Assembly (NCBI GenBank): GCA_018268955.1
Contig: JAFDVO010000015.1
Location: 1 to 64,000, forward strand
From: Acidobacteriota bacterium
GTDB taxonomy: Bacteria > Acidobacteriota > Vicinamibacteria > Vicinamibacterales > CAVVIG01
Reading direction: 5' to 3'
Length of the DNA: 64,000 nucleotides
A model generated the notes under the pieces. The model was not told the DNA's origin, did no database searches, and was given only the letters and a program-made list of their open reading frames with translations. Positions 1 to 8,460 of the stretch are shown here, in pieces; the first letter of the stretch is position 1; each line of letters opens with the position of its first letter. The translations under genes were made by a program, and so were the position numbers.

Positions 1-535
1 GGATGCCCAGCGCCGACATGTTGGCCTGGGTGTAGACGATGCGGCCGAAGTGCTCGCGGTCCGGGAAGACGTCAGCCTGCATCGGCAGGAAGGCGCCGCC
101 CGAATCCACAAGGTAGACGCACGGCAGCCGGTTCTCCAGGGCGACCTGCTGCGCTCGCAGGTGCTTCTTGACCGTGATGGGGTAGTACGTGCCGCCCTTC
201 ACCGTCGCGTCGTTGCCGACGATGACGACCTCCTTGCCGGAGACGCGGCCGATGCCGGTCACGAGCCCCGCGCCCGGAGCGTCGTCGCCGTACATGGCGA
301 ACGCTGCGAGCGGGGAGAGCTCGAGGAATGGCGACCCCGGATCGAGCAGGGCCGCGATGCGCTCGCGCACCGGGAGCTTGCCCTGCGCGCGGTGACGGTC
401 CAGGTACTTGGGACCTCCGCCCTCGCGAGCGCGAGCGAGGTGCGTGCGAAGCGTGGCCACGAGGCCCCGCATCTTTTCTGCGTTGGCGAGGAAGAGCGGA
501 TCGGACGGGTCGACCTGGGTGTCGAGGACCTGCAT
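1..535 (-). CDS. Methylcrotonyl-CoA carboxylase carboxyltransferase (beta) subunit, N-terminal part
   Basis: This is the first ~178 codons of an acyl-CoA carboxylase carboxyltransferase subunit; the gene runs off the left edge. The biotin-dependent enzyme carboxylates methylcrotonyl-CoA in leucine and isovalerate breakdown. The visible protein begins [15 protein letters not shown] and carries the family pattern GIGRVSG, then [32 protein letters not shown] and [10 protein letters not shown], which match the methylcrotonyl-CoA type better than the propionyl-CoA type. The ATG at 533-535 has no clear Shine-Dalgarno sequence. It is divergent from the sigma54 regulator across a ~270-bp gap. A propionyl- or geranyl-CoA carboxylase subunit remains possible because the C-terminal half is not visible. 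Confidence 0.88.
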   Translation of the reverse strand, partial: MQVLDTQVDPSDPLFLANAEKMRGLVATLRTHLARAREGGGPKYLDRHRAQGKLPVRERIAALLDPGSPFLELSPLAAFAMYGDDAPGAGLVTGIGRVSGKEVVIVGNDATVKGGTYYPITVKKHLRAQQVALENRLPCVYLVDSGGAFLPMQADVFPDREHFGRIVYTQANMSALGI

Positions 536-804
536 CTAGCAGCCGCCGAAGAAGAGAGCGCAGGCGCACGACCGTTCCATCGGCAGGACGGCGAGCGGCT
601 GGCCGGACACTGGCGGCGATTATCGCACACCGACCTGAAGGCTTACGGCAGAGCACTTACGGCCGCCACCGCTCCGGTAAGTCACGCCACCGCAGGAGAT
701 CCCGCGCAGCTCATCTGTATTAAGTCGCTTCACGTTGTAGGGATTGAAAACAGTTTGATGGTTTGTGTATTGACTTCGGACGTTGATTGATCGACTCTTC
801 AGCT

Positions 805-2229
805 ATGAGCCTCAAGCGCAAGCGTCGGGTGTTGGCCATCGACGATGAACCATCGATGACCGAGTGGTTGAAGATTCTGCTCGAGCATGCGGGCTACGAG
901 GTGCGCACCGCCCTCATCGGTACCCGCGGAGAAGAGCTCTTCCGGACATGGCGTCCGGACGCGGTCGTGACCGACATGATGCTGCCCGACATCGACGGCA
1001 TCGAGCTGGTCAGGAAGTTCAAGGACCTCGAGCCCGAGGCCGAGGTCATCGTGATCACCGGGCAGGGCAACATCCCGCGCTCGGTTGAGGCCGTCAAGGC
1101 TGGCGCCTTCGACTTCCTCGAGAAGCCGGTCGACGCGGAGCGGCTGCTCGACAAGCTCGAAAAGGCGATTAAGCAGAAGTCGCTCGTCGACGAGAACGAA
1201 CTGCTGAAGCAGAAGCTGCAGGATCGCTACAAATTCCAGAACGTCATCGGCAAGAGCAAGAAGATGCAGGAGCTCTTCGAGCTCATCGAGAGCGTGGCGG
1301 CCAGCGAAGCCAACATCCTCATCCAGGGTGAGAACGGCACGGGCAAGGAGCTGATCGCCAACGCGATCCACTACAACAGCAAGCGGTCCAAGGGCCCGTT
1401 CATCAAGATCAACTGCGCCGCCATTCCAAAGGACCTGATCGAGTCCGAGCTCTTCGGCTACAAGAAGGGCGCCTTCACCGGCGCGACCATGGACAAGGAG
1501 GGGCTCTTCGAGATGGCAGAGGGTGGCTCCCTGCTGCTCGACGAGATCGGCGAGATGCCGCCCTACCTGCAGACGAAGCTGCTGCGCGTGCTGCAGGAGC
1601 GCGAGTACCGTCCGATTGGCAGCGACCGCATCGTGCACGTGGACTTCCGGCTCATCTGCGCGACGAACATCGACCTCGACGCCGCGCTCAGGGACGGCCG
1701 GCTCCGCGAGGACCTGTACTTCCGGATCAACACGATCACGTTGCGGGTGCCGCCGCTGCGCGAGCGCACGGAGGACATCCCGCTGCTGTGCGACTACTTC
1801 CTCGACAAGTTCCGCACGCGGTACCAGAAGAACGTCAAGACGCTCGCGCCATCGGTCTACCACCTGTTGATCCGGAACCGCTGGCCCGGCAACGTGCGTG
1901 AGCTGGAGAACGCGATCGAACGTGCGGTGCTGGTGGCGAAGGGCTCGGAAATTGGTGTGGGCGACCTGCCCGAGTCGATTCGCGAGGAGAGTACCGGCTC
2001 CAGCGACTTCGTGATCCCGCCGCATCGGACCCTCGCCGAAATCGAGAAGATGGCGATCGTGCAGACCCTGCAGCGCACCAACTGGAACAAGCAGGAGGCC
2101 GCGCAGATCCTCGGGCTGTATCGGCCGACCCTCTACAGCAAGATGAAGAAGCACGACATCCGCGATGCGGGGAAAGCGGCAAGGGCGGCGTCGTCCACGC
2201 CACCGGTCCCCGCCTCCAGCGGTTCGTAA
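805..2229 (+). CDS. NtrC-family sigma54-dependent response regulator
   Basis: A cytoplasmic transcription activator for sigma54 promoters. Domains in order: receiver (about residues 8-120, phospho-acceptor Asp57 in VVTDMMLP, conserved EKP lysine), AAA+ sigma54 activation domain (Walker A GENGTGKE near 175-182, the sigma54-contacting GAFTGA loop, Walker B LLLDEIGEMP, arginine finger region LREDLYFRI), and a C-terminal Fis-type helix-turn-helix (NKQEAAQILGLYRPTLYSKMKK). Length is typical for the family. The ATG at 805 is preferred because it opens directly on the receiver domain; an in-frame TTG at 787 would add six residues. No sensor kinase gene is adjacent, so its partner is not visible. A strong hairpin follows the stop codon. 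Confidence 0.95.
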   Translation: MSLKRKRRVLAIDDEPSMTEWLKILLEHAGYEVRTALIGTRGEELFRTWRPDAVVTDMMLPDIDGIELVRKFKDLEPEAEVIVITGQGNIPRSVEAVKAGAFDFLEKPVDAERLLDKLEKAIKQKSLVDENELLKQKLQDRYKFQNVIGKSKKMQELFELIESVAASEANILIQGENGTGKELIANAIHYNSKRSKGPFIKINCAAIPKDLIESELFGYKKGAFTGATMDKEGLFEMAEGGSLLLDEIGEMPPYLQTKLLRVLQEREYRPIGSDRIVHVDFRLICATNIDLDAALRDGRLREDLYFRINTITLRVPPLRERTEDIPLLCDYFLDKFRTRYQKNVKTLAPSVYHLLIRNRWPGNVRELENAIERAVLVAKGSEIGVGDLPESIREESTGSSDFVIPPHRTLAEIEKMAIVQTLQRTNWNKQEAAQILGLYRPTLYSKMKKHDIRDAGKAARAASSTPPVPASSGS

Positions 2230-2240
2230 CATCCGTACGC

Positions 2241-2269
2241 GCCCCGCCGAGGACGCCTCTCGGCGGGGC
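2241..2269 (+). terminator. GC-rich hairpin after the sigma54 regulator gene
   Basis: A perfect 11-bp stem (GCCCCGCCGAG pairing with CTCGGCGGGGC) with a 7-nt loop starts 12 nt after the stop codon of the regulator. No T-run follows, so it is a terminator-like stem without the U tract of classical intrinsic terminators. Confidence 0.6.
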
Positions 2270-2340
2270 TGCCTCACGGCACACCCGGCCTGCTTGTTGC
2301 ACAGCTCGAGCAGGTGCCTGGCACGACGGGTGAGCCTCTG

Positions 2341-3126
2341 ATGGTCGACCGGGTCGGCGCAGCAGTCATCCGACTGTTCGCGCCGGCCGGAGCGTTCGCG
2401 CTGTTCGCGGCGCGTGCCCTCGTCCGTCCCTTCGCGCCTCCCTATGAAGGAGGCGAGATCCTCCGCCATCTCTTCCAGTTCGGCCTCCGCTCGACCCCGC
2501 TGATCGCAACCTCCGGCCTGGCCATTGGCGTCGTGCTCTCGATGCACACGCGCGCGTCGCTCGAGCGCTTCGGGGCGGAGTCGATGATCCCGGCGGGCCT
2601 GGCGATTGCGCTCATCAGGGAAACCGGGCCGCTGACGGCGGCGCTGCTCGTGGCCGGACGGGTCGGCGCAGGAATCGGCGCGGAGCTTGGCGCGATGCGT
2701 GTCACCGAGCAGATCGATGCGCTCGAAGCCAACGCGGTGGACGCCTTCCATTTCCTGGTGAGCACTCGCGTGGTGGCGTGCGCGCTGGCAATGCCGCTGC
2801 TGACGATCCTGATGGATTTTGCCGGCATGCTCGGCGGATACCTCGCCGAAGCGGTGGCGTCCGGCATGTCGTGGCGCCTCTACTTCGACCGCTCCTTCAC
2901 GTTCGTCTCGTACGCGGACCTGTTGCCGGCCACGCTCAAGACGGCGGTGTTCGGGTTCCTCATCGCCGTCGTCGCCAGCTACCTCGGCTTCAACACGACC
3001 GGCGGGACTGAAGGCGTCGGCGACGCCTCGACCCGCAGCGTGGTCCTGTCCTCGATCCTGATCATCCTCAGCGACGTGATCCTGGTTCGCATGATCTTCT
3101 TCTTCTATCCGCAGGTGGTTGGATGA
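2341..3126 (+). CDS. mlaE: MlaE-family ABC lipid transporter permease
   Basis: Inner-membrane permease of an MCE-type phospholipid transport system. The 261-residue protein shows the MlaE/YrbE family features: an amphipathic N-terminus, several membrane segments (for example TPLIATSGLAIGVVLS and LTAALLVAGRVGAGIGAELGAM), and the conserved GRVGAGIGAELGAMRVTEQIDAL stretch in two parts around the EQIDAL motif. The ATG at 2341 gives the usual family length; an upstream GTG at 2314 is in frame. The stop overlaps the start of the ATPase gene (ATGA), so the two are translationally coupled and part of one operon with the MCE gene. Confidence 0.92.
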   Translation: MVDRVGAAVIRLFAPAGAFALFAARALVRPFAPPYEGGEILRHLFQFGLRSTPLIATSGLAIGVVLSMHTRASLERFGAESMIPAGLAIALIRETGPLTAALLVAGRVGAGIGAELGAMRVTEQIDALEANAVDAFHFLVSTRVVACALAMPLLTILMDFAGMLGGYLAEAVASGMSWRLYFDRSFTFVSYADLLPATLKTAVFGFLIAVVASYLGFNTTGGTEGVGDASTRSVVLSSILIILSDVILVRMIFFFYPQVVG

Positions 3127-3860
3127 CTCCGGCGATCAGGCTCGAGCACCTCACGAAGGCGTTCGACGGCCGCCGCGTGCTGGACGATGTGACCCTCGAT
3201 GTCTCGCCCGGGAGTGCGTTCTGCCTGCTCGGGCGGAGCGGAACCGGCAAGAGCGTCACCTTGCGCCACATCGTCGGCCTCGTGATGCCAGATGAGGGAC
3301 GCGTCCTCGTCGACGGTGAGGACATCGGGGCGCTGCGGCCGTGGCAGCTGGCCCGCGTGCGCAAGCGGATGGGCTTCCTGTTCCAGAACGCTGCGCTCTT
3401 CGACTCGATGACGGTCGGTGAGAACGTCGCCTTTCCGCTCAGGCGCCACACGACCTTGAGCGAAACGGACATCCAGGCACGCGTGATGGCGAAGCTGGAC
3501 GCGGTCGGGCTTGCGCGCGACGCGCACAAGATGCCTTCTGAGCTGTCTGGCGGCATGCGCAAGCGCGTCGGCCTCGCGCGGGCCATGGCGCTGGACCCGG
3601 CGATCCTGCTCGTCGACGAACCGGGCGCCGGGCTCGATCCGATCACGACGCGAGAGATCGATGACCTGCTCGTCGCCCAGAAGGCCGCCGGCGTCACCCT
3701 CGTCGTCGTCACGCACAACATCCCGAGTGCCCGCGTCATCGCGGACGACATGGCCCTGCTTCACGAAGGTCGGGTCGTCGCGCGGGGGTCCGTGGCAGAG
3801 ATGGATGCGAGCGCAGATCCGCTGGTGCAGGCCTTCATGCGATCGGAGGCGGGCGGCTGA
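3123..3860 (+). CDS. mlaF: MlaF-family ABC transporter ATPase
   Basis: Cytoplasmic ATPase energising the MlaE permease. All nucleotide-binding motifs are present: Walker A GRSGTGKS, Q-loop (LFQN), ABC signature LSGGMRKRV, Walker B ILLVDEPGAGLDP and H-loop VVVTHN. Length of 245 residues is normal for MlaF. It overlaps mlaE by 4 bp and the MCE gene by 1 bp (TGATG), the classic arrangement of a three-gene lipid-transport operon. Confidence 0.95.
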   Translation: MTPAIRLEHLTKAFDGRRVLDDVTLDVSPGSAFCLLGRSGTGKSVTLRHIVGLVMPDEGRVLVDGEDIGALRPWQLARVRKRMGFLFQNAALFDSMTVGENVAFPLRRHTTLSETDIQARVMAKLDAVGLARDAHKMPSELSGGMRKRVGLARAMALDPAILLVDEPGAGLDPITTREIDDLLVAQKAAGVTLVVVTHNIPSARVIADDMALLHEGRVVARGSVAEMDASADPLVQAFMRSEAGG

Positions 3861-5203
3861 TGCGGACGTCACCAGCGCGGCTGGCGGGCGTAGGCCTGTT
3901 CGTCATCGGCACGATCGTGCTGTTCGGGATTGCCGTCTTCCTGATTGGCGATCGCCAGATGGCGTTCACGAAGCGGTTCGATATCTACACCGAGTTCGCG
4001 AAGGTCACCGGGCTGCAGGCAGGAGCCATCGTGCGCGTCTCGGGCGCGCGGGCAGGCGAAGTGATCGAGATCACGCCGCCGGCCGAACCGGCGGGCAAGT
4101 TCCGCGTGCGACTGCGCGTCAGCCAGGAACTGCACCAGCTCGTGCGGAGTGACTCGGTTGCCTCGATCGAGACGGAGGGGCTTGTGGGTGGATCGTACCT
4201 GGCGATCGCCGCCGGCTCCGCCGGAGCCGCGGAAGCGCCACCGCTCTCCACCATTGCCGGGAAGGAACCGTTCGAACTTGGCGACCTGCTCCAGCAGATG
4301 AACGCGACCGTCACGAAGGTCAACGCGACGATCGACCAGGTGAGCGGGCAACTGGAGCAGACCATCACGGCCGTGAACCAGACCGTCGTGAATGCGAACG
4401 ACCTGATCACCGGGGTTGCCGATGACGTGAAGAAGATGGCGGCCTCTGGCGCGCGGGTCAGCAGCGACATCGCGAGCCTCAGCACGAGCGTTCGGGAGGG
4501 CCGCGGCACGGTTGGACGGCTGTTCACGGACGATACGCTGTACTCGCACATCTCGGGTATCGCGGCGAACGCCGAGGCGGTGACGTCCGACGCGCGCGCC
4601 GTCGTGGCGCAGGCGCGCGAGGCGATCAGCGGCGTGAAGAACGCCCAAGGCCCGATGGTTGGCCTGGCAGACAACCTCCGCCAAACGCTCGAAGACGCGC
4701 GCGACGCGATGTCGGGTTTCGCCGAGAACATGGATGCGCTACGGCACAACTTCCTGCTGCGTGGGTTCTTCAATGCGCGGGGATACTTCGATCTCGCGCA
4801 GATCTCGCCTGCGGAGTATCGAGCCGGCGCGCTGATGCAGCGGGGCCGCACGGTGACGCGCGTCTGGCTCGAATCGACGCGCGTATTCGATCCCGGTTCT
4901 CCCGACGAGAGTCCACGCCTCACGATGGACGGCCGTCGTCGGCTGGACGCCGCCCTGGCCCCGTATCTCGACCGCATTGCGGATGGCGTGCTGGTGGTCG
5001 AAGGCTTCGAGCCGGGTGGGAGCAGGGACCAGCAGTTCGTGATCTCACGTGCGAGGGCCGTCGCCGCCCGCGATTACCTGGTGTCACGCTTCCATCTCGA
5101 CAACCGGTCCACCGGCGTGATGCCACTCGGAGCCGGGCCTGCTGACGGTGCACCCGCCGAGCCGTGGAACGGAATTGCCCTCGCGTTCTTCCTCGAGCGG
5201 TAG
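3860..5203 (+). CDS. MlaD/MCE-domain periplasmic lipid-binding protein with OmpA-like C-terminus
   Basis: Substrate-binding component of the MCE transporter, anchored by one N-terminal membrane segment (about residues 8-28). The MCE domain follows (about 35-125; hydrophobic core and a VGGSYLAI strand). Next comes a long helical stretch (about 140-300) with repeated QVSGQLEQTITAVNQT-like heptads, probably a coiled coil or needle crossing the periplasm. The last ~100 residues resemble an OmpA/MotB peptidoglycan-associated fold: LTMDGRRRLDAALAPYL, then SRARAVAARDYLVS. The Asp and Arg residues that bind peptidoglycan in OmpA (GHTD, NRR) are not evident. Its place after mlaEF supports the transport role; the OmpA-like assignment is inference. 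Confidence 0.88.
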   Translation: MRTSPARLAGVGLFVIGTIVLFGIAVFLIGDRQMAFTKRFDIYTEFAKVTGLQAGAIVRVSGARAGEVIEITPPAEPAGKFRVRLRVSQELHQLVRSDSVASIETEGLVGGSYLAIAAGSAGAAEAPPLSTIAGKEPFELGDLLQQMNATVTKVNATIDQVSGQLEQTITAVNQTVVNANDLITGVADDVKKMAASGARVSSDIASLSTSVREGRGTVGRLFTDDTLYSHISGIAANAEAVTSDARAVVAQAREAISGVKNAQGPMVGLADNLRQTLEDARDAMSGFAENMDALRHNFLLRGFFNARGYFDLAQISPAEYRAGALMQRGRTVTRVWLESTRVFDPGSPDESPRLTMDGRRRLDAALAPYLDRIADGVLVVEGFEPGGSRDQQFVISRARAVAARDYLVSRFHLDNRSTGVMPLGAGPADGAPAEPWNGIALAFFLER

Positions 5204-5421
5204 TGCTCTTCCACACGCCACCGGACGAGCGGCAACACGTCGGCAGGAACGCCTGAATCCCCCTGATTTCGCCCCTTCGCCCCGGATCGCCAGGTCTGTC
5301 GCGGTGGCTGTGGTGTGGCACGCATGTTGGAACTCATGGGCCGGGACACGTGCGACCGCCTTCGCAGGCGTGCTCACAGGCTGGCGCCACGTGAGTGGTC
5401 AGGAGGCGGAGAGGAGGCGGT

Positions 5422-5697
5422 GTGGACGACAGGCAACGGGGAATAGTTGCGGCGGTGGTGGGCGCGGTGGTCGGCGGCGTCGCGGGGTACATGCTCTTCA
5501 CGGAACGTGGCCGTGAGATGCGTCGGAAGCTCGAGCCTGCGCTCGATGACTTCGCCCACGAGCTGCTGCAGCTGCGTGGAACGGTGAATCGCGCCATGGG
5601 CGTTGCCTCTCAGGGGTGGCACGTCATCAACGAGGCGTTCGGCGAACAGGCGACGGGCCAGGCGTTCCCGCCGCACCGCCAGTCGAACCCGTTCTGA
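5422..5697 (+). CDS. Small YtxH-like single-pass membrane protein
   Basis: A 91-residue protein with one N-terminal glycine-rich membrane segment (IVAAVVGAVVGGVAGYMLF), then a charged region (ERGREMRRKLEPALDDF) typical of YtxH/gas-vesicle-like envelope proteins. The GTG at 5422 is chosen because a GAGGAGG Shine-Dalgarno stretch lies just upstream; an earlier in-frame GTG at 5395 would put that site inside the gene. It is the first of four small membrane-protein genes in a row before the YihY gene. Function unknown. Confidence 0.75.
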   Translation: MDDRQRGIVAAVVGAVVGGVAGYMLFTERGREMRRKLEPALDDFAHELLQLRGTVNRAMGVASQGWHVINEAFGEQATGQAFPPHRQSNPF

Positions 5698-5706
5698 GGC
5701 GAGACC

Positions 5707-6090
5707 ATGCAGGGGCTCGGGACGACAAACGTACTGCTCGGAATCATGGCCGCGGTCAGCGTGCTCGAAGCGCTGCTGCTCATTGGCATGGGCGTCGCGG
5801 GCTACCTGGTGTACTCGCGCGTGATGACGCTGATCAGCGGGCTCGAGGAGCGACAGGTGGCCCCGGCCATGGCCCGCGTGAACGCCATCCTCGACGATGC
5901 CAAGGTGGTGAGCACGAAGGTCAGGGAAGAAGCGGAGCGGGTGGACTCGGCCATCCGCACCACGATGGAGCGGGTGGACGACACAGCCGATCGCGTCCGC
6001 TCGAACGTCCGCGCGCGGACGAGCCGCATCGTGGGGATCGTGCGTGGGGCACGCGTGGCGCTCGAACACATCCTGTCACGCGCGGCATGA
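5707..6090 (+). CDS. Small membrane-anchored coiled-coil protein (DUF948-like)
   Basis: A 127-residue protein with one membrane segment near residues 9-37 (VSVLEALLLIGMGVAGYLVYS) followed by a long amphipathic helix (VREEAERVDSAIRTTMERVDDTADRVRSNVR) that is likely a coiled coil. The layout resembles DUF948/YtxG-type proteins, which often sit beside YtxH proteins. It begins 9 bp after the previous gene and is probably in the same transcript. Exact function is not known. Confidence 0.72.
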   Translation: MQGLGTTNVLLGIMAAVSVLEALLLIGMGVAGYLVYSRVMTLISGLEERQVAPAMARVNAILDDAKVVSTKVREEAERVDSAIRTTMERVDDTADRVRSNVRARTSRIVGIVRGARVALEHILSRAA

Positions 6091-6125
6091 GGACGCGAAT
6101 CAGGTCAATGGAGGAGGACACGGGA

Positions 6126-6638
6126 ATGGCAGACGGATACGATCGTTACGACAACGAGAGCGGCGGTGGCAGCTTCGTCATGGGACTGCTGACCGGCACG
6201 GTGCTCGGTGCGGGGCTCGGCATGCTCTTCGCCCCGAAGTCCGGATCTGAACTGCGCAACCAGCTCTCGGAGCAGGCCGGCAACCTTCGCGACACCGCGT
6301 CGGAAGGCTATCGCCGCGCGAGCGAAGCGGCCGGTGACTGGGCGGACAAGGGACGCGACATGATGGACAAGGCGCGTGACGCCGTGTCCCGCGGCGCCGA
6401 AGAGGCGCAGCGCTACGCCCAGGAGGCGACGGGCGGGTCGAGCGGTTCCGCGTCCACGGCGACGTCGGGCGCGTCGAGCTACGGCAGTGGTTCGACGAGC
6501 AGCTCGTACGGCAGCGGCAGCAACAGCGGCAGCACCGGCTCCGCATACGGCTCCGGGTCGACCGGGTCGAGCGGGAGCAGCTACTCTGGCGGCAGCACGG
6601 GCAGCGGCTCCAACCAGGGCGGCACGCGCCGGAGCTGA
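6126..6638 (+). CDS. YtxH-domain protein with Ser/Gly-rich low-complexity tail
   Basis: A 170-residue protein. The N-terminal half has a glycine-rich membrane segment (FVMGLLTGTVLGAGLGMLF) ending in APKSGSELR, the signature of YtxH proteins, then an amphipathic helix. The last ~70 residues are almost only Ser, Gly, Thr and Tyr (repeats of YGSGS type). The ATG at 6126 has a purine-rich GGAGGA about 11 nt upstream; an in-frame ATG at 6108 is the alternative. It is in the same direction and cluster as its small neighbours. A role in envelope or desiccation stress is only a guess from the family. Confidence 0.75.
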   Translation: MADGYDRYDNESGGGSFVMGLLTGTVLGAGLGMLFAPKSGSELRNQLSEQAGNLRDTASEGYRRASEAAGDWADKGRDMMDKARDAVSRGAEEAQRYAQEATGGSSGSASTATSGASSYGSGSTSSSYGSGSNSGSTGSAYGSGSTGSSGSSYSGGSTGSGSNQGGTRRS

Positions 6639-6643
6639 TCGCG

Positions 6644-6844
6644 ATGTCGCGACCCGCAGCACAGGCCGCGGCGGGTGCGCTCCTCGTCTCGGCTGGCGTG
6701 GCGGCGGCGTACGTGGTGATCACGACGCCGTCGCTGCGTCGCCTTGTTGTCGGTAGCACACGCCTGTGGCTCGGTTCGAGCGTGCCCGCGTACCTGCTGC
6801 GGGAAATCGGGCGGGCGTGGGTGGAGTCGGATCGCACCGCCTGA
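6644..6844 (+). CDS. Small hypothetical membrane protein
   Basis: A 66-residue protein with one clear hydrophobic segment near the N-terminus (AGALLVSAGVAAAYVVIT) and a basic C-terminal part. It starts 5 bp after the YtxH-like gene and ends just before the YihY gene, so it is probably co-transcribed with the small-protein cluster. No family recognised. Confidence 0.55.
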   Translation: MSRPAAQAAAGALLVSAGVAAAYVVITTPSLRRLVVGSTRLWLGSSVPAYLLREIGRAWVESDRTA

Positions 6845-6856
6845 GATAATGGGCGT

Positions 6857-7762
6857 GTGACGTCGCTGAAACGGGGTGCCGCGAAGGCGAACGAGATCGC
6901 GCGGCTCACCGTGCTCTCACTATGGCGCGGCCTTGTCGGCTTCTATCGGAGCGACAACCTCACCTACGCCGCCTCCATCGCCTACTACGCACTGCTCTCG
7001 ATGTTCCCGTTCGCGCTCCTTGGCGTCGCCGTCATCGGGCGCGTCACGGCCGACGAACACGATCGGGCCGCCGTCCTCGACTTCGTCCTCCGCTATTTCC
7101 CCGCGCAGTTCGAGTTCATCACGAAGCAGCTCGATGCGTTCCGCGGGAGCAGCCTCACGTTCGGCATCGCGGGGACGATCGCGCTCGTGTGGGGCGCGCT
7201 CGGCTTCTTCGGGGCGATCAGTACCGCGGTGAACTACGCGTGGGGCGTGGAGAAGACGCGCAGCTACTGGAGCCACAAGCTCTTCTCGTTCCTGATGCTC
7301 CTCGTCGCTGGCGCGCTGCTCGCCGCCGCCACCCTCCTGGTCAGCGCGTCGCAGATCGTCGGCGCGACCTGGTTCGCCAGCGTGCTCTCACAGTTCCCCA
7401 GCCTGCTGGTGCTCCGCAGCTTCGCCATCCGCAACGCCACGACGATGATGTTCATCCTCGTCGTGGGGCTCGTGTACTACTTCGTGCCGAATGCGAAGGT
7501 GCGATTCCGCGACGTCTGGATCGGCGCGTTCCTGACGGGGCTGTTGTGGAAGGGAGCGCTCTTCGGACTCGGCTGGTACATGCGCGACATGGGGCGGTTC
7601 ACGCGCGTGAACGGATCCATCGCGGCAGTCGTGGTGTTTCTCGTGTGGGTCTACGTGCAGGCGGTCATTCTGCTGTACGGCGTGGAGTTCACCGCGGCAT
7701 ACGCCCGCCTCCGCCGCGGACGACCGGACGAAGTGCCGGCGGCACCGACGCCGCGGGTGTAG
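6857..7762 (+). CDS. YihY/BrkB-family integral membrane protein
   Basis: A 301-residue inner-membrane protein of the YihY/virulence-factor BrkB (UPF0761) family. About six membrane segments are visible, with the family landmarks LTYAASIAYYALLSMFPF near residues 34-51, the ALGFFGAISTAVNYAWGVE region, and FTRVNGSIAAVVVFLVWVYVQA near the end. The GTG start at 6857 has no Shine-Dalgarno; instead GATAAT lies 6 nt upstream, suggesting a leaderless transcript. Molecular function of the family is unsettled, although it was once thought to be RNase BN. Confidence 0.9.
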   Translation: MTSLKRGAAKANEIARLTVLSLWRGLVGFYRSDNLTYAASIAYYALLSMFPFALLGVAVIGRVTADEHDRAAVLDFVLRYFPAQFEFITKQLDAFRGSSLTFGIAGTIALVWGALGFFGAISTAVNYAWGVEKTRSYWSHKLFSFLMLLVAGALLAAATLLVSASQIVGATWFASVLSQFPSLLVLRSFAIRNATTMMFILVVGLVYYFVPNAKVRFRDVWIGAFLTGLLWKGALFGLGWYMRDMGRFTRVNGSIAAVVVFLVWVYVQAVILLYGVEFTAAYARLRRGRPDEVPAAPTPRV

Positions 7763-7782
7763 CGCGACAACGGGGCAACGTA

Positions 7783-7838
7783 AGAACGCTGAAACGCGGG
7801 AACGCTAAAACGCAGAACGCTAAAACGCTGAAACGCCC
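7783..7838. repeat. Short tandem repeat of AACGC-type units
   Basis: The gap between the YihY gene and the convergent DJ-1 gene contains about seven irregular copies of an AACGC/AAACGC unit (for example GAACGCTAAAACGCAGAACG). Similar AACGC tracts recur near 39474-39514 and 40180-40235. Confidence 0.7.
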
Positions 7839-7878
7839 AGCGCGTCGTGTGCTCGGTGGTGTGGCGTTGTGAGCGGAG

Positions 7879-8427
7879 TTACGCGGCGGGCGAACGGCTG
7901 AGGACCTTCACGATCACGTCGGTGAGCGCGGGCACATCGTCCCACTTGCGTGCGGTGATCACGTGGCCGTCCTCGACGACAGGGCGGTCGACGTAGCGGC
8001 CACCGGCATTCTTCACGTCGATGGCAATCGACGGCCAGCAGGTGACCGTGCGGCCGCGAAGGCCGTTGACGGTGATGAGCAGCTGCGCGCCCCGGTCGAT
8101 GGTGGCAACCGGACGACCGGCATCGTAGGCATCGCGCACGAGGTCGACCATCGCGTGTCGCATCCGGATGCGGTCAGGCGCGTAACCACCGGGGACCACG
8201 ATCAGGTCGAAGTCCTTCGCCTTCACCTTGCCGGCCGCGATGTCGGACTTCACGGTGGCTTCGGCACGCTTGCCGCGGTACTCCGTTTCGGCCAGGGGAC
8301 CGACCACGGTGATCTGCATCCCGGTGCCGCGCAGCAGGTCCAGCAGCTGGGGCAGCTCGCGATCCTCGAAGTCCTCCTCGACCAGAACCGCCACCCGCTT
8401 CGCGGACAGCCCGCTGTCGTCGCTCAT
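7879..8427 (-). CDS. DJ-1/PfpI-family protein lacking the catalytic Cys-His
   Basis: A 182-residue cytoplasmic protein of the DJ-1/PfpI superfamily (glutamine-amidotransferase-like fold). Family features include [21 protein letters not shown] at the N-terminus with the conserved nucleophile-elbow glutamate in [17 protein letters not shown] in the middle, and the [11 protein letters not shown] and [10 protein letters not shown] strands. The usual nucleophile motif A-I-C-H-G reads T-I-D-R-G here, so both the catalytic Cys and the next His are replaced. Activity as a PfpI-type hydrolase or deglycase is therefore doubtful. The ATG is at 8425-8427. It is divergent from the DUF255 gene with a 33-bp gap. 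Confidence 0.88.
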   Translation of the reverse strand: MSDDSGLSAKRVAVLVEEDFEDRELPQLLDLLRGTGMQITVVGPLAETEYRGKRAEATVKSDIAAGKVKAKDFDLIVVPGGYAPDRIRMRHAMVDLVRDAYDAGRPVATIDRGAQLLITVNGLRGRTVTCWPSIAIDVKNAGGRYVDRPVVEDGHVITARKWDDVPALTDVIVKVLSRSPAA

Positions 8428-8460
8428 GGTCGCGATTTTACCGCATGTCATAATCGCGTC

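Noticed and set aside
799..2751. 650-codon open frame on the minus strand opposite the sigma54 regulator
   Set aside because: Composition is Arg/Ala/Gly-rich with no domain; the plus strand encodes an intact, well-known protein.
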